DNA of 46,899 nt from an uncultured Sphingomonas sp. (GTDB lineage: Bacteria > Pseudomonadota > Alphaproteobacteria > Sphingomonadales > Sphingomonadaceae). Location of the stretch: the NCBI RefSeq assembly GCF_937871615.1, contig NZ_CALMPA010000008.1:1-46899 (forward strand). The letters are read 5' to 3'. The position numbers and the translations under genes are program-made. Below are positions 1-7,739 of the stretch, piece by piece; the stretch's first letter is position 1; each line of letters starts with the position of its first letter. The notes beneath the pieces were generated by a model. That model was not told the DNA's origin. It saw only the letters and a program-made list of their open reading frames with translations, and ran no database searches.

Positions 1-680
1 TGGTGGTCGATTATCGCGGCGGCGAACTGCGCGGCTATGTCGATTTCGATGCCGATCGGCTCGCCAGCGCGCCCGCCGAACCAACCCTGTTCGCGCTGTT
101 CGGGCAGGGCTATCTCGCGATCACCTTCGATCTGGCGACAAGCGGCGAGCGATATCAGGGGATCGTGCCGCTCGATGGCGATTCGCTGGCTGAGGCCGCG
201 GAGCAATATTTCATCCAGTCCGAACAGATCCCGAGCCTCGTGCGTGTCGGCATCCGCCGGCGTGGCGGGCATGTCTGCGCCGGGGGGCTGTTCCTCCAGC
301 ATCTGCCCGAAGGCGACGCGGGCGGTGAGCGGCTGCATGTGCGCCACGATCATCCCGAATGGGAGCATGTCGTGGCGCTTGGCGCGACGACGGGCGCCGA
401 TGAACTTTGCGATCCGGGGCTGCCGCTGGAAACGCTCATATGGCGCCTGTTCAACGAAGAACGCGAGGTGCGCGTCATCGGCGAAAACGCGATCGTGCGC
501 GGTTGCCGGTGCACCGCTGAGCATATCGCCTCGGTAATCGGGCGGTTCCCGTTGGAACAGCAAATCGAGATGGCGGATGAGGCGGGGACGATCTCGGTGG
601 ATTGTCGTTTTTGCTCCACCGTCTTTCCCGTGCCGATCGGCGCTGGCGACAAAATGGGCCTGGCAAGCGATGAATCATGA
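1..680 (+). CDS. hslO: Hsp33 redox-regulated chaperone, 5' end cut off
   Basis: This is the C-terminal part (about 226 residues) of the cytosolic holdase Hsp33. The family is inactive with zinc bound and is switched on when its cysteines are oxidised. The core contains QGIVPLDGDSLAEAAEQYF followed by SEQIPS, typical of Hsp33. The zinc site is visible as a Cys-x-Cys (GCRCT) and, about 44 residues later, a Cys-x-x-Cys (DCRFC). The frame is open to the left edge, so the true start lies outside the window; the GTG at position 3 is unlikely to be the start because the family is about 290 residues long. It ends just before a small exported-protein gene on the same strand. Confidence 0.93.
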   Translation, partial: VVDYRGGELRGYVDFDADRLASAPAEPTLFALFGQGYLAITFDLATSGERYQGIVPLDGDSLAEAAEQYFIQSEQIPSLVRVGIRRRGGHVCAGGLFLQHLPEGDAGGERLHVRHDHPEWEHVVALGATTGADELCDPGLPLETLIWRLFNEEREVRVIGENAIVRGCRCTAEHIASVIGRFPLEQQIEMADEAGTISVDCRFCSTVFPVPIGAGDKMGLASDES

Positions 681-681
681 T

Positions 682-1092
682 ATGATTTCGCGCGTGAAAC
701 GATTCGGTCCAGTTCGTTCGGCGGCATTGTTGCTCGTCGCGGTCGCCGCTGGCGTCGGCGCGCAGGAGGTGCGGATGGCCGCGCTCGGCGAGATCGAGCG
801 CGGGGCCTGGTCGTTGCATGAGATCGGCAACGCCGCATCCGCCCGCGCGATCTGCGTGCGCGATCCCAGGCTGCTGCTGCAATTGATCCACGGATCGGCG
901 CAATGCACCCAATATGTGATCGAGGATCGGCCCAACAGCCTGACGGTGCAATATAGCTGCCCCGGACAGGGTTATGGCCGCACGACGATCAAGGTGGAGG
1001 ATCGCAATCTGATCCGCCTTCAGACCCAGGGATTGATGAAGGGTGCGCCGTTCGATTTCGATTTCGAAGGCCGCCGCACCGGAAAATGTTGA
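682..1092 (+). CDS. DUF3617-like exported protein
   Basis: A protein of about 136 residues with an N-terminal signal segment (basic start, then SAALLLVAVAAGVGAQ). The mature part has paired cysteines (ICVRD, AQCTQ, SCPG, and a final GKC) and a layout like DUF3617, a family of small periplasmic proteins of unknown function. Two in-frame ATGs exist: 670, overlapping the hslO stop, and 682, two bases after it. Neither has a clear Shine-Dalgarno. I prefer 682 because it gives the better signal peptide. It is probably co-transcribed with hslO. A strong intrinsic terminator follows about 106 bases after the stop. Confidence 0.7.
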   Translation: MISRVKRFGPVRSAALLLVAVAAGVGAQEVRMAALGEIERGAWSLHEIGNAASARAICVRDPRLLLQLIHGSAQCTQYVIEDRPNSLTVQYSCPGQGYGRTTIKVEDRNLIRLQTQGLMKGAPFDFDFEGRRTGKC

Positions 1093-1197
1093 GCGCCGCG
1101 TTAGCGCTCCGTTAACGCTGACGGGCTTAGGAAGGGGGGTGCTTTTCTTGGAGCACGCTTTCTCCCTGATCCGGCTGGCAACGGCCGTATTCCCTTC

Positions 1198-1224
1198 GGG
1201 CCGCTTTCGGGCGGCCCTTTTTCT
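1198..1224 (+). terminator. Intrinsic terminator upstream of queC
   Basis: A perfect 7-bp GC stem (GGGCCGC/GCGGCCC, positions 1198-1217) with a short TTTCGG loop is followed by a T-run (1218-1222, then CTT). It lies between the DUF3617-like gene and queC, ending about 40 bases before the queC ATG. It may end the hslO transcript, or a short RNA starting in 1093-1197, or act as an attenuator for queC. Confidence 0.8.
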
Positions 1225-1262
1225 TGCGCGCGAGCCGGCAAGCGCCTAGCCGGTATCAGCTT

Positions 1263-1961
1263 ATGACAAGCCAAACTCCGCTGGCGGTCGTCCTGGTTTC
1301 GGGCGGCCTTGATTCGATGGTTTCCGCGGCACTCGCGCGGGAAGCCGGTTTCCGCATCCTTGCGCTTTCGGTCGATTATAACCAGCGCCATCAGGTGGAA
1401 CTGGCCGCGGCGCATCGTGTGGCCAAAATGCTGGGCGCCGAACGCCATGTCGTCCTTCCGCTCGATCTGCGCGCATTCGGCGGCTCCGCGCTCACCGACG
1501 ACATCGCCGTGCCGAAGGACGGCGTGGGGGAGGGGATACCGATCACCTATGTTCCCGCGCGCAATACGATCTTTCTCAGCCTGGCGCTGGGCTGGGCCGA
1601 GGCGAGCGGCGCGCGCGACATCTATGTCGGCGTCAACGCGCTCGATTATTCGGGCTATCCCGATTGCCGCCCGGAATTCATCGCCGGCTTCGAAACGCTG
1701 GCCGAACTCGCGACCAAGGCCGGGGTGGAGGGCGCGCCATTCCGTATTCGCGCGCCGCTGCAGATGATGAGCAAGGCCGATGTGGTGCGTGAAGGCGCCC
1801 GGCTGGGGCTCGACATGGGCGTGAGTTGGTCCTGCTATGATCCGACGCCGGACGGGCTGCATTGCGGGCTGTGCGACAGTTGCCGCCTGCGCCACAAGGG
1901 GTTCGTCGAGGCGGGGGTTCCCGATCCCACCGCTTATGCGGTGACGCCGCCGGTGGCGTGA
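1263..1961 (+). CDS. queC: 7-cyano-7-deazaguanine (preQ0) synthase QueC
   Basis: QueC uses ATP and ammonia to convert 7-carboxy-7-deazaguanine to preQ0, the precursor of queuosine in tRNA. The 232-residue protein opens with the PP-loop ATP-binding motif VSGGLDSM. It ends with the zinc-binding cysteine cluster: a Cys in SWSCYDP, then CGLCDSC. YVPARNTIF is also typical. The ATG at 1263 is chosen over an upstream in-frame GTG because the family starts just before the PP-loop; no strong RBS is visible. The stop overlaps the queE start (ATGA), which indicates translational coupling. Confidence 0.96.
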   Translation: MTSQTPLAVVLVSGGLDSMVSAALAREAGFRILALSVDYNQRHQVELAAAHRVAKMLGAERHVVLPLDLRAFGGSALTDDIAVPKDGVGEGIPITYVPARNTIFLSLALGWAEASGARDIYVGVNALDYSGYPDCRPEFIAGFETLAELATKAGVEGAPFRIRAPLQMMSKADVVREGARLGLDMGVSWSCYDPTPDGLHCGLCDSCRLRHKGFVEAGVPDPTAYAVTPPVA

Positions 1962-2593
1962 TGAGCTACGCGGTCAAGGAAATGTTCCTGACGCTCCAGG
2001 GCGAGGGCGTGCAGGCGGGGCGCCGCGCGGTGTTCGTGCGATTCGCGGGGTGCAATCTGTGGACGGGGCGCGAGGAGGACCGCGCGAGCGCGATCTGCCG
2101 CTTTTGCGACACCGATTTCGTCGGGATGGACGGGCTGGGCGGCGGGCGTTTCGCGGACGCCGCCGCGCTGGTGGAGGCGGTTACGCGGATGTGGGACGGC
2201 GGCGATGCGGAGCGCTTCGTCGTGCTGACCGGCGGCGAGCCGATGCTTCAGGTGGACGATGCGCTGGTCGATGCGCTCCACGCCGCCAATTTCTTCATCG
2301 CGATCGAGAGCAACGGCACACTTGCGGTGCACCCGCGCATCGACTGGGTGTGCATCAGCCCCAAGGCGGGCAGCGAAACGGTGCAGCGTTCGGGCGATGA
2401 GCTGAAGCTGGTCTGGCCGCAGGCGGGGAGCGACGTGGATGCGATGGAGGAATGGGATTTCCCGCACCTCCTGATCCAGCCGCTGGACGATCCTGATGCG
2501 GAGGCGAACCGCGACGCTGCCGTAGCACTCGTCATGCAGCGCCCGCGCTGGCGGCTGACGCTGCAAACGCACAAGATGCTTGGCCTCCGCTAG
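1961..2593 (+). CDS. queE: 7-carboxy-7-deazaguanine synthase QueE (radical SAM)
   Basis: QueE performs the radical-SAM ring contraction that forms 7-carboxy-7-deazaguanine, the substrate of QueC, so the two genes form a coupled pathway pair. The 210-residue protein has MFLTLQGEGVQAGRRAVFVR near the start. The cluster-binding cysteines are spaced C-x14-C-x2-C (FAGC, then ICRFC) rather than the standard radical-SAM C-x3-C-x2-C; this spacing is known from one QueE subgroup, for example Burkholderia. GGEP, the SAM-binding motif, follows. The start overlaps the queC stop by four bases. The QueD and QueF steps are not encoded here. Confidence 0.94.
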   Translation: MSYAVKEMFLTLQGEGVQAGRRAVFVRFAGCNLWTGREEDRASAICRFCDTDFVGMDGLGGGRFADAAALVEAVTRMWDGGDAERFVVLTGGEPMLQVDDALVDALHAANFFIAIESNGTLAVHPRIDWVCISPKAGSETVQRSGDELKLVWPQAGSDVDAMEEWDFPHLLIQPLDDPDAEANRDAAVALVMQRPRWRLTLQTHKMLGLR

Positions 2594-2639
2594 GGACGAG
2601 GGCGGGCGCGGCTAGGTTCGCGCGTCCCCCAGCGGCGGA

Positions 2640-3329
2640 TCAGCGCTGGGCGATTCCAACGCCCGCTGGCGGGAAATTCTGCGCGCCGCACTTCTTCACC
2701 TGCCAGTCGCCATTCTTCCAGCAGATCGCGTCAAGGCGCGGCAGCGTCACTTGCGGATAGATGAAGCGCGGGAAGCGCTGTTCGCCCCATGGCGTCAGGC
2801 TGTTGCGGAGTTCGCGGATGCGCTGCAGCGCGACCTTGCCGAAATCGCCGCGCGGCGCGAACACCACTTCGCGACCGACATCGTTTGCGGCGAGGCAGAA
2901 ATTATATTGCGCGGCGACCGTGGTGAAGCTCGAATAGGTTTTGGTGCCGAATTGATCGAGCGCGTTTTGCGCGGCCTTCGGCGTCTTGTTGAGGCGCGCG
3001 AAATATTTGGTGAGCACATCCCACGAATGCTTCAACTCGGTCTTGTGATCGGTCAGCATCGCATTGTAATTGCTGACGGTCATCAGCGTCGGCTCGAACT
3101 GGCATTGCAGCGCGGCGACATTGAGCGCGGCGCGGACGTTCCAGGTTACCGCCGCCTTCTGTTCCTCCAGCGTGGCGCCCGGCAGCGCCGGGCCGAGGCC
3201 GGGTTCGTTGCCGACGACCGGCGCGCCCGACATATCCTTTGCCTGCATGAAGAATTGCGCGGCAGCCGGTGTCGCGCCCAATAGCGCCGCTGCGGCCACG
3301 CCTGCGCCGACAATCTGCCCCAACAACAT
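2640..3329 (-). CDS. Exported protein of unknown function
   Basis: A 229-residue protein with a clear signal peptide (MLLGQIVGAGVAAAALLG, then ATPAAAQ). The mature region is mostly helical, with a few cysteines (LQCQF, YNFCL, AICWKN, KKCGA). I recognise no enzymatic motif. The ATG at 3329 is preferred over one at 3347 because a good Shine-Dalgarno (GGGAGA) sits six bases before it. It converges on queE with only about 46 bases between. Confidence 0.65.
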   Translation of the reverse strand: MLLGQIVGAGVAAAALLGATPAAAQFFMQAKDMSGAPVVGNEPGLGPALPGATLEEQKAAVTWNVRAALNVAALQCQFEPTLMTVSNYNAMLTDHKTELKHSWDVLTKYFARLNKTPKAAQNALDQFGTKTYSSFTTVAAQYNFCLAANDVGREVVFAPRGDFGKVALQRIRELRNSLTPWGEQRFPRFIYPQVTLPRLDAICWKNGDWQVKKCGAQNFPPAGVGIAQR

Positions 3330-3464
3330 CGAAATTCTCCCACGCATCGCGCGGGATTCTAGGCCCGTTGGCGCATTAACCCAAGCCCGATTCGTCATGT
3401 CGCAGACTCGGCCCGCCGCATTGCGGGTGCGGGGCGGTGATGCGGGGAAATTCGCTCAGGCACG

Positions 3465-3502
3465 AAAAAAGGGGGCGCCCGGTTTCCCGGACACCCCCTT
3501 TT
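3465..3502 (-). terminator. Intrinsic terminator after the small Asn/Thr-rich lipoprotein
   Basis: On the minus strand a GC-rich stem (GGGGG and CCGG against CCGG and CCCCC, loop GAAA) runs into six T residues (plus-strand A-run 3465-3470). It follows the lipoprotein stop at 3530. The opposite end carries TTTT on the plus strand, so it could work both ways. Confidence 0.8.
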
Positions 3503-3529
3503 CGCGATATGATTTGCCTTGCGGGCAGA

Positions 3530-3781
3530 TCAGTGTGCGTTGCCGGCCGGAGCCGCCGCATTCGCGTCGACCGCACCCGCATCGTTCGACATCGCGCCAG
3601 CGTTCATGGAGCTGTCCACCGCCGTCATGTTGTCGGTGGTGGTGTCCATGCCTTCGGTGGCATTCATATCGGTGATGGTGGTGTTCTCGGTCGCGGTCTC
3701 GGTCTTCGAGCCGCAGGCCGAAACGGCCAGAGCAGCTGCCACGATGGCCGAGCCGGTCAGGATCTTGGAAAGTGCACGCAT
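3530..3781 (-). CDS. Small Asn/Thr-rich lipoprotein
   Basis: An 83-residue predicted lipoprotein. The signal segment MRALSKILTGSAIVAAALAV ends in a lipobox (VSAC). The mature part is low complexity, rich in Thr, Asn, Asp, Met and Ala, with no recognisable domain. The ATG at 3781 has a Shine-Dalgarno (GGGA) seven bases upstream, which decides the start over the longer open frame to 3874. It is monocistronic, with its own terminator downstream. Similar short acidic lipoproteins are common in sphingomonads; the function is unknown. Confidence 0.7.
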   Translation of the reverse strand: MRALSKILTGSAIVAAALAVSACGSKTETATENTTITDMNATEGMDTTTDNMTAVDSSMNAGAMSNDAGAVDANAAAPAGNAH

Positions 3782-3870
3782 TGAGAGCTCCCTAGACAGT
3801 AGATTTAGGACGGCGTGTGCCCCGTTAATCCCCAAATCGAGGGGGATATTAGTCGCATCCGTCCGCGCCC

Positions 3871-4536
3871 TCAAGTCTCGTTTTCACGAGTGCCCGGAAG
3901 GCCGTGGAGAAAGTCGTCGCGGGTCAACGCCAGCGCGGCATCGAAAGTTGCAAGATCGTGCGGCGCACCGAGCGCTTTTGCGCTGGTGACGGGATATTCC
4001 GCGATGCCGCAAGGCACGATTCCGCCAAAGTGGCCGAGATCGGGCGAGAGATTCACCGAAAAGCCGTGCATCGTCACCCAGCGGCGCACGCGGACGCCGA
4101 TCGCGCCGATCTTCGCTTCATTTCCGTTGCGATCAATCGTCCAGATGCCGATGCGCCCTTCCGCGCGAAAACCTTCGATCCCGAGCCGCGCCAGCGCCGC
4201 GATCACCCAGCCTTCGAGCGAATGGACGAAATGGCGCACATCGCGCCCGCGCCGCGCGAGATCGAGCACCAGATAGCCCACGCGCTGGCCCGGCCCGTGA
4301 TAGGTGTAGCGCCCGCCGCGCCCGGCGTTGACCACCGGAAAGCGGGGATCAATCAGCTCCGCGGGGTCGGCGCTGGTCCCGGCGGTATAGACGGGGGGAT
4401 GTTCGAGCAGCCAGATCAGCTCATCGGCCTGATGCGCCGCGACGGCTGCCGCGCGGGCCTCCATCTCGGCAAGCGATACGGCATAATCGGTCAGACCCGG
4501 CGACACGCGCCACTCGATAACGGCTTCCTGTTTCAC
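3871..4536 (-). CDS. lipB: Octanoyltransferase LipB
   Basis: LipB moves octanoyl groups from octanoyl-ACP to lipoyl domains, the first step of protein lipoylation in the cytosol. The 221-residue protein has the family signatures [13 protein letters not shown] (His at about residue 80), a catalytic Lys in AKIGAIGVR (about 142) and the acyl-accepting Cys in GIVPCGI (about 176). The start is taken as the GTG at 4536, giving VKQEAVIEW; the longer open frame is not family-like. No good RBS is seen. It is divergent from the membrane protein gene at 4619. LipA is not in the window. Confidence 0.93.
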   Translation of the reverse strand: MKQEAVIEWRVSPGLTDYAVSLAEMEARAAAVAAHQADELIWLLEHPPVYTAGTSADPAELIDPRFPVVNAGRGGRYTYHGPGQRVGYLVLDLARRGRDVRHFVHSLEGWVIAALARLGIEGFRAEGRIGIWTIDRNGNEAKIGAIGVRVRRWVTMHGFSVNLSPDLGHFGGIVPCGIAEYPVTSAKALGAPHDLATFDAALALTRDDFLHGLPGTRENET

Positions 4537-4618
4537 GCAATGCGAAATGCGGTCGATACGCTCGATTGGCAAGCATGTGGACGATGCGCTAGGTTTGGCA
4601 CGCAGACAGGAGACCTTG

Positions 4619-5437
4619 ATGATACGGATCGGCGCGGTTTGGGATCGGACGACCGAGGTGATCGCCGGCCGGGCCAGCTTGCTCGCCTGGCTCGCCGGGT
4701 TGTTCCTGTTCGCACCCAGCATGTTGCAGGCGATCATGCGCGCCGCGGCGGGCGAAAGCCCGATGGGCTCGCTGAAGCTGCTGGCGTTCGTGGTGGGGCT
4801 GGTGGTGGCCGTGCTGGCTATATGGGGCACGCTGGCGATGACGGCGATGACGAGCGATCCGGCGGTGGATCGGCATGACGCGATCGCGATCGGTCGCCGT
4901 CGTCTGCCAGCCGGCATCGCGGTGCTGCTGGTGGCGGTGGCGGCAACCTTCGTCGTCGTGGTGGTTCCGCTGATCTATCTGATCGCGGGCAGCGTCGATG
5001 TGGCGCGGCTGGAGCAAGGGGTGTCGGCGTCGTCGCTCAATGCCTCGGCCTCCGCCGCGGTGCCGCCGCTGTTGCTGGTGCTGTCTCTCGCCGCCTTGTG
5101 GCTGAGCGCGCGGCTGCTGCCATTGTTCGCGGTGGTGACCAACGAGCGGCGCGGGCTGGGCGCTTTCGCGCGCTCCTTCGCGCTGACGCGGGGCAGCACG
5201 CTCAAGCTGATCGGGCTGATGCTGCTCTATGCGATCGTCGCGATCATCGTGCTGACGGCGATCACCTGGGTGCTCGGCAGCGTGGCGCAGATCGTGTTCG
5301 GCGATGGCGGGCGCATGTGGACGATGCTGCTGCTCGCGCTGGCGACGGGCATCGCCACCGCCGGTTTCAGCGTGCTGCAAACGACGTTCAGCACGCAATT
5401 CTATCTCGCCGCGCGCGAACGCCTCGACAACGCATGA
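4619..5437 (+). CDS. Integral membrane protein, YciC-like
   Basis: A 272-residue protein with about six hydrophobic segments and few charged loops. The cytoplasmic stretch [20 protein letters not shown] before a hydrophobic helix is the pattern seen in YciC/DUF975-like and glycerophosphodiesterase-type membrane domains. No catalytic residues are evident. The ATG at 4619 has AGGAGA upstream. Its stop overlaps the start of the next gene, another membrane protein with the same general plan, so the two are probably translated together and may form one complex. Confidence 0.7.
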   Translation: MIRIGAVWDRTTEVIAGRASLLAWLAGLFLFAPSMLQAIMRAAAGESPMGSLKLLAFVVGLVVAVLAIWGTLAMTAMTSDPAVDRHDAIAIGRRRLPAGIAVLLVAVAATFVVVVVPLIYLIAGSVDVARLEQGVSASSLNASASAAVPPLLLVLSLAALWLSARLLPLFAVVTNERRGLGAFARSFALTRGSTLKLIGLMLLYAIVAIIVLTAITWVLGSVAQIVFGDGGRMWTMLLLALATGIATAGFSVLQTTFSTQFYLAARERLDNA

Positions 5438-6183
5438 TGCTCACCCTTGGCCGTGTCCTTAGCGACGCGTGGAGTGTTTTGCGCCGTGAGGGCGATCTGG
5501 TGCTGCGTGTCGCGGCGCCCTTCGTCTTTCTGCCGGCATTCGCGGTGCAGTTGCTCGCCGCCCCGCCGCCAGCGCTGCCGCAGGGGCCGCGCGATCAGGC
5601 GGCGATGCAGACGTGGCTGGAGCAGCTATCCGCCTGGGGACAGGGCAATGCCGGCTGGTATCTGCTGGCGGATGCGATCGGCATCTATGGCCTCGCCGCG
5701 CTCGCGATTCTGCTGATCCACCCCGCGCGACCGGACGTGAAGACCGCGCTGGCAACGGCGGGACGACGTTTCGGGCGCTTCCTGCTCGCCGATCTGCTGA
5801 TCTCGATCCCGGTCGGCCTTGGGCTGTGGCTGTTCGTGTTGCCGGGGCTTTATATTCAGGCGCGGCTGATCGCGGCGATCCCGGCGCTTGTCGTCGAATC
5901 ACCGATCAGCGCGCGGCGCGCGGTGGGGCGGAGCTGGCGGCTGATGCGCCGTGACTGGTGGGGCGTGCTCGCGGCGATCGTCACGCTTTTCCTCGCGCAA
6001 TATCTGGTGCTTGCGCCGTTGATGGGCGCCGATGACGTGCTGCGTACCGCTGGTCGGGAGAATCCCTTCGTGCTGGCGCTGGTGGATGCGGGGATGGCGG
6101 CTACGGCGACCGCTTACCATCTCGGCATTCTGGCGATCGGGATTGCGGTTTACCGGCGGCTGGCGGGCAATAACGGGATGTGA
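5434..6183 (+). CDS. Second integral membrane protein, YciC-like
   Basis: A 249-residue protein with about six hydrophobic segments. Its PISARRAVGRSWRLMRRDWW matches, in position and style, the [16 protein letters not shown] stretch of the preceding protein, so the two look like distant paralogues. It starts at the ATG at 5434 inside the preceding stop (ATGA overlap); a second ATG directly follows. The 3' end overlaps the convergent GNAT gene by about 34 bases. Function unknown. Confidence 0.7.
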   Translation: MMLTLGRVLSDAWSVLRREGDLVLRVAAPFVFLPAFAVQLLAAPPPALPQGPRDQAAMQTWLEQLSAWGQGNAGWYLLADAIGIYGLAALAILLIHPARPDVKTALATAGRRFGRFLLADLLISIPVGLGLWLFVLPGLYIQARLIAAIPALVVESPISARRAVGRSWRLMRRDWWGVLAAIVTLFLAQYLVLAPLMGADDVLRTAGRENPFVLALVDAGMAATATAYHLGILAIGIAVYRRLAGNNGM

Positions 6184-6746
6184 GGCGCGGCGTCCGCCGG
6201 CAACAGGCCGAGCTGGCGCGGATCGGGAAAGGTTTCGATCGTCCGCTTCACCGCGACAAATCCCTGCGCGCGATAGAAATTGAGCGCGGAAGGGTGATCG
6301 AGCGTGCAGGTGTTAACTCGCATCCGCGTGACGCCTGCGCGCCACGCCCGCGCCAGCGCCTCGCCCATCAGCCAGCGGCCATGCCCCTTGCCGGCCAGTT
6401 CGGGCACCAGCCCGAAATAGGCCAATTCGCACGTTTCGGCATGGCGGTGATCCAGCTCGACCATCCCCACCTCGATGCCCGCGCGATCGACAACGGCGAA
6501 GATCGAGATGGCGGGATCGCGGATGATGCCGCCGAGCGCCGCATCATCCATCGCCAGCCGCGAATACCACAGCCACGGGCCGCCGACGCGCCGGAACAGC
6601 GCGCGATATTTGTCGGGATCGGGTGCGGGCCAATGGAGCAGCCGCAGCGGCGTCGGCGGGGTGGGGCGCAGGGGCGGCCGGCGCGTCATTTCCAGCGTCG
6701 TCACGATCGTGGCGAGCTGATCGTTCGGAACCGGCGTCAGGCCCAT
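6150..6746 (-). CDS. GNAT-family N-acetyltransferase
   Basis: A 198-residue acetyltransferase. The acetyl-CoA-binding segment is visible as LVPELAGKGHGRWLMGEAL (Q/RxxGxG/A variant), followed by the C-terminal NFYRAQGF pattern. The preceding GMVELDHR and CELAYF strands fit the GNAT core. The substrate cannot be predicted. It sits eight bases downstream of hemF on the same strand, so it is probably co-transcribed. An internal ATG at about 6689 is an alternative start. Confidence 0.85.
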   Translation of the reverse strand: MGLTPVPNDQLATIVTTLEMTRRPPLRPTPPTPLRLLHWPAPDPDKYRALFRRVGGPWLWYSRLAMDDAALGGIIRDPAISIFAVVDRAGIEVGMVELDHRHAETCELAYFGLVPELAGKGHGRWLMGEALARAWRAGVTRMRVNTCTLDHPSALNFYRAQGFVAVKRTIETFPDPRQLGLLPADAAPHIPLLPASRR

Positions 6747-6753
6747 CGCGCGC

Positions 6754-7596
6754 TCAGCTCCAGGTGGCGATCGGCGGCAGGCTCATCAGGATCGCGTCGA
6801 TATTGCCGCCGGTCTTCAGCCCGAACAACGTGCCGCGATCATGGACGAGGTTGAACTCGGCATAACGCCCGCGCCATTCGCGTTGCGTCGCCAGTTCCAT
6901 ATCGGTGAACGGCAGGTTCATCCGCCGCCGCACGATGCGCGGGAACACATCGAGAAAGGCGCGCCCGACATCCTGCGTGAAGGCGAAATTGGCGGCGAAA
7001 TCGCCCTCCAGGTGATCGTAGAAAATGCCCCCGACGCCGCGATGCACCTTGCGATGCGGGATATAGAAATAATCGTCGGCCCATTGCTTGAAGCGCGGAT
7101 AATGGCCCGCATCATGCGCATCGCACGCCGCTTTCAGCGTGGCATGGAAATCGGCGGTATCTTCCGCGATCGGCAAGGGGGGATTGAGATCGGCGCCGCC
7201 GCCGAACCAGCGCTTCGTCGTGGTGAGGAAGCGCGTGTTCATATGAACGGCGGGAACATGCGGGTTCGCCATATGCGCGACGAGGCTGATCCCCGTGGCG
7301 AAGAAGCTCGGATCGTCGCCCGCGCCGTGGATCGTCCGGGCGAAATCGCCCTCCAGCGCGCCGCCGACGGTCGAGACATTGACGCCGACCTTCTCGAACA
7401 CCCGCCCCTTCATCACGCCGCGCACCCCGCCGCCGCCCGGCGCCCCGCTCGGGTCGGCGCGGTCCCATGCGATATAGTCGAACCGCGCATCGGAACCCGC
7501 TTCGCGCTCGATCGACTCGAACTCTGCGCAGATCAGATCGCGCAGCTCCTCGAACCAGGCGCGCGCGGTGGATTGTTGTTGGTCAAGCGGCTGCAT
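6754..7596 (-). CDS. hemF: Oxygen-dependent coproporphyrinogen-III oxidase HemF
   Basis: HemF uses O2 to decarboxylate two propionates of coproporphyrinogen III, giving protoporphyrinogen IX for haem. The 280-residue protein shows the family signatures GVRGVMKGRVFEKVGVNVST, VHMNTRFLTT, WFGGGADLNPPLP and RGVGGIFYDHLEGDF. It is slightly shorter than the E. coli enzyme. Its haem demand fits the bc1 and bo3 complexes in this window. It is divergent from the permease gene with about 140 bases between. Confidence 0.96.
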   Translation of the reverse strand: MQPLDQQQSTARAWFEELRDLICAEFESIEREAGSDARFDYIAWDRADPSGAPGGGGVRGVMKGRVFEKVGVNVSTVGGALEGDFARTIHGAGDDPSFFATGISLVAHMANPHVPAVHMNTRFLTTTKRWFGGGADLNPPLPIAEDTADFHATLKAACDAHDAGHYPRFKQWADDYFYIPHRKVHRGVGGIFYDHLEGDFAANFAFTQDVGRAFLDVFPRIVRRRMNLPFTDMELATQREWRGRYAEFNLVHDRGTLFGLKTGGNIDAILMSLPPIATWS

Positions 7597-7739
7597 CCTG
7601 CGGCGGTAAGCAACGGTCGCGACGCTGGCAACCGCCTTGCGGAATTGCGGCGGAACGCGCGCATCGCTAGCGCCCGCGTTTGCGTCGATCGTTCCATCTG
7701 TTACGAGCCGGCATGGGGACGAATGGAGAAAGGGGACGG

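Noticed and set aside
1093-1262. preQ1 riboswitch upstream of queC
   Set aside because: I could not find the conserved core of known preQ1 classes; kept only as an open leader or sRNA candidate.
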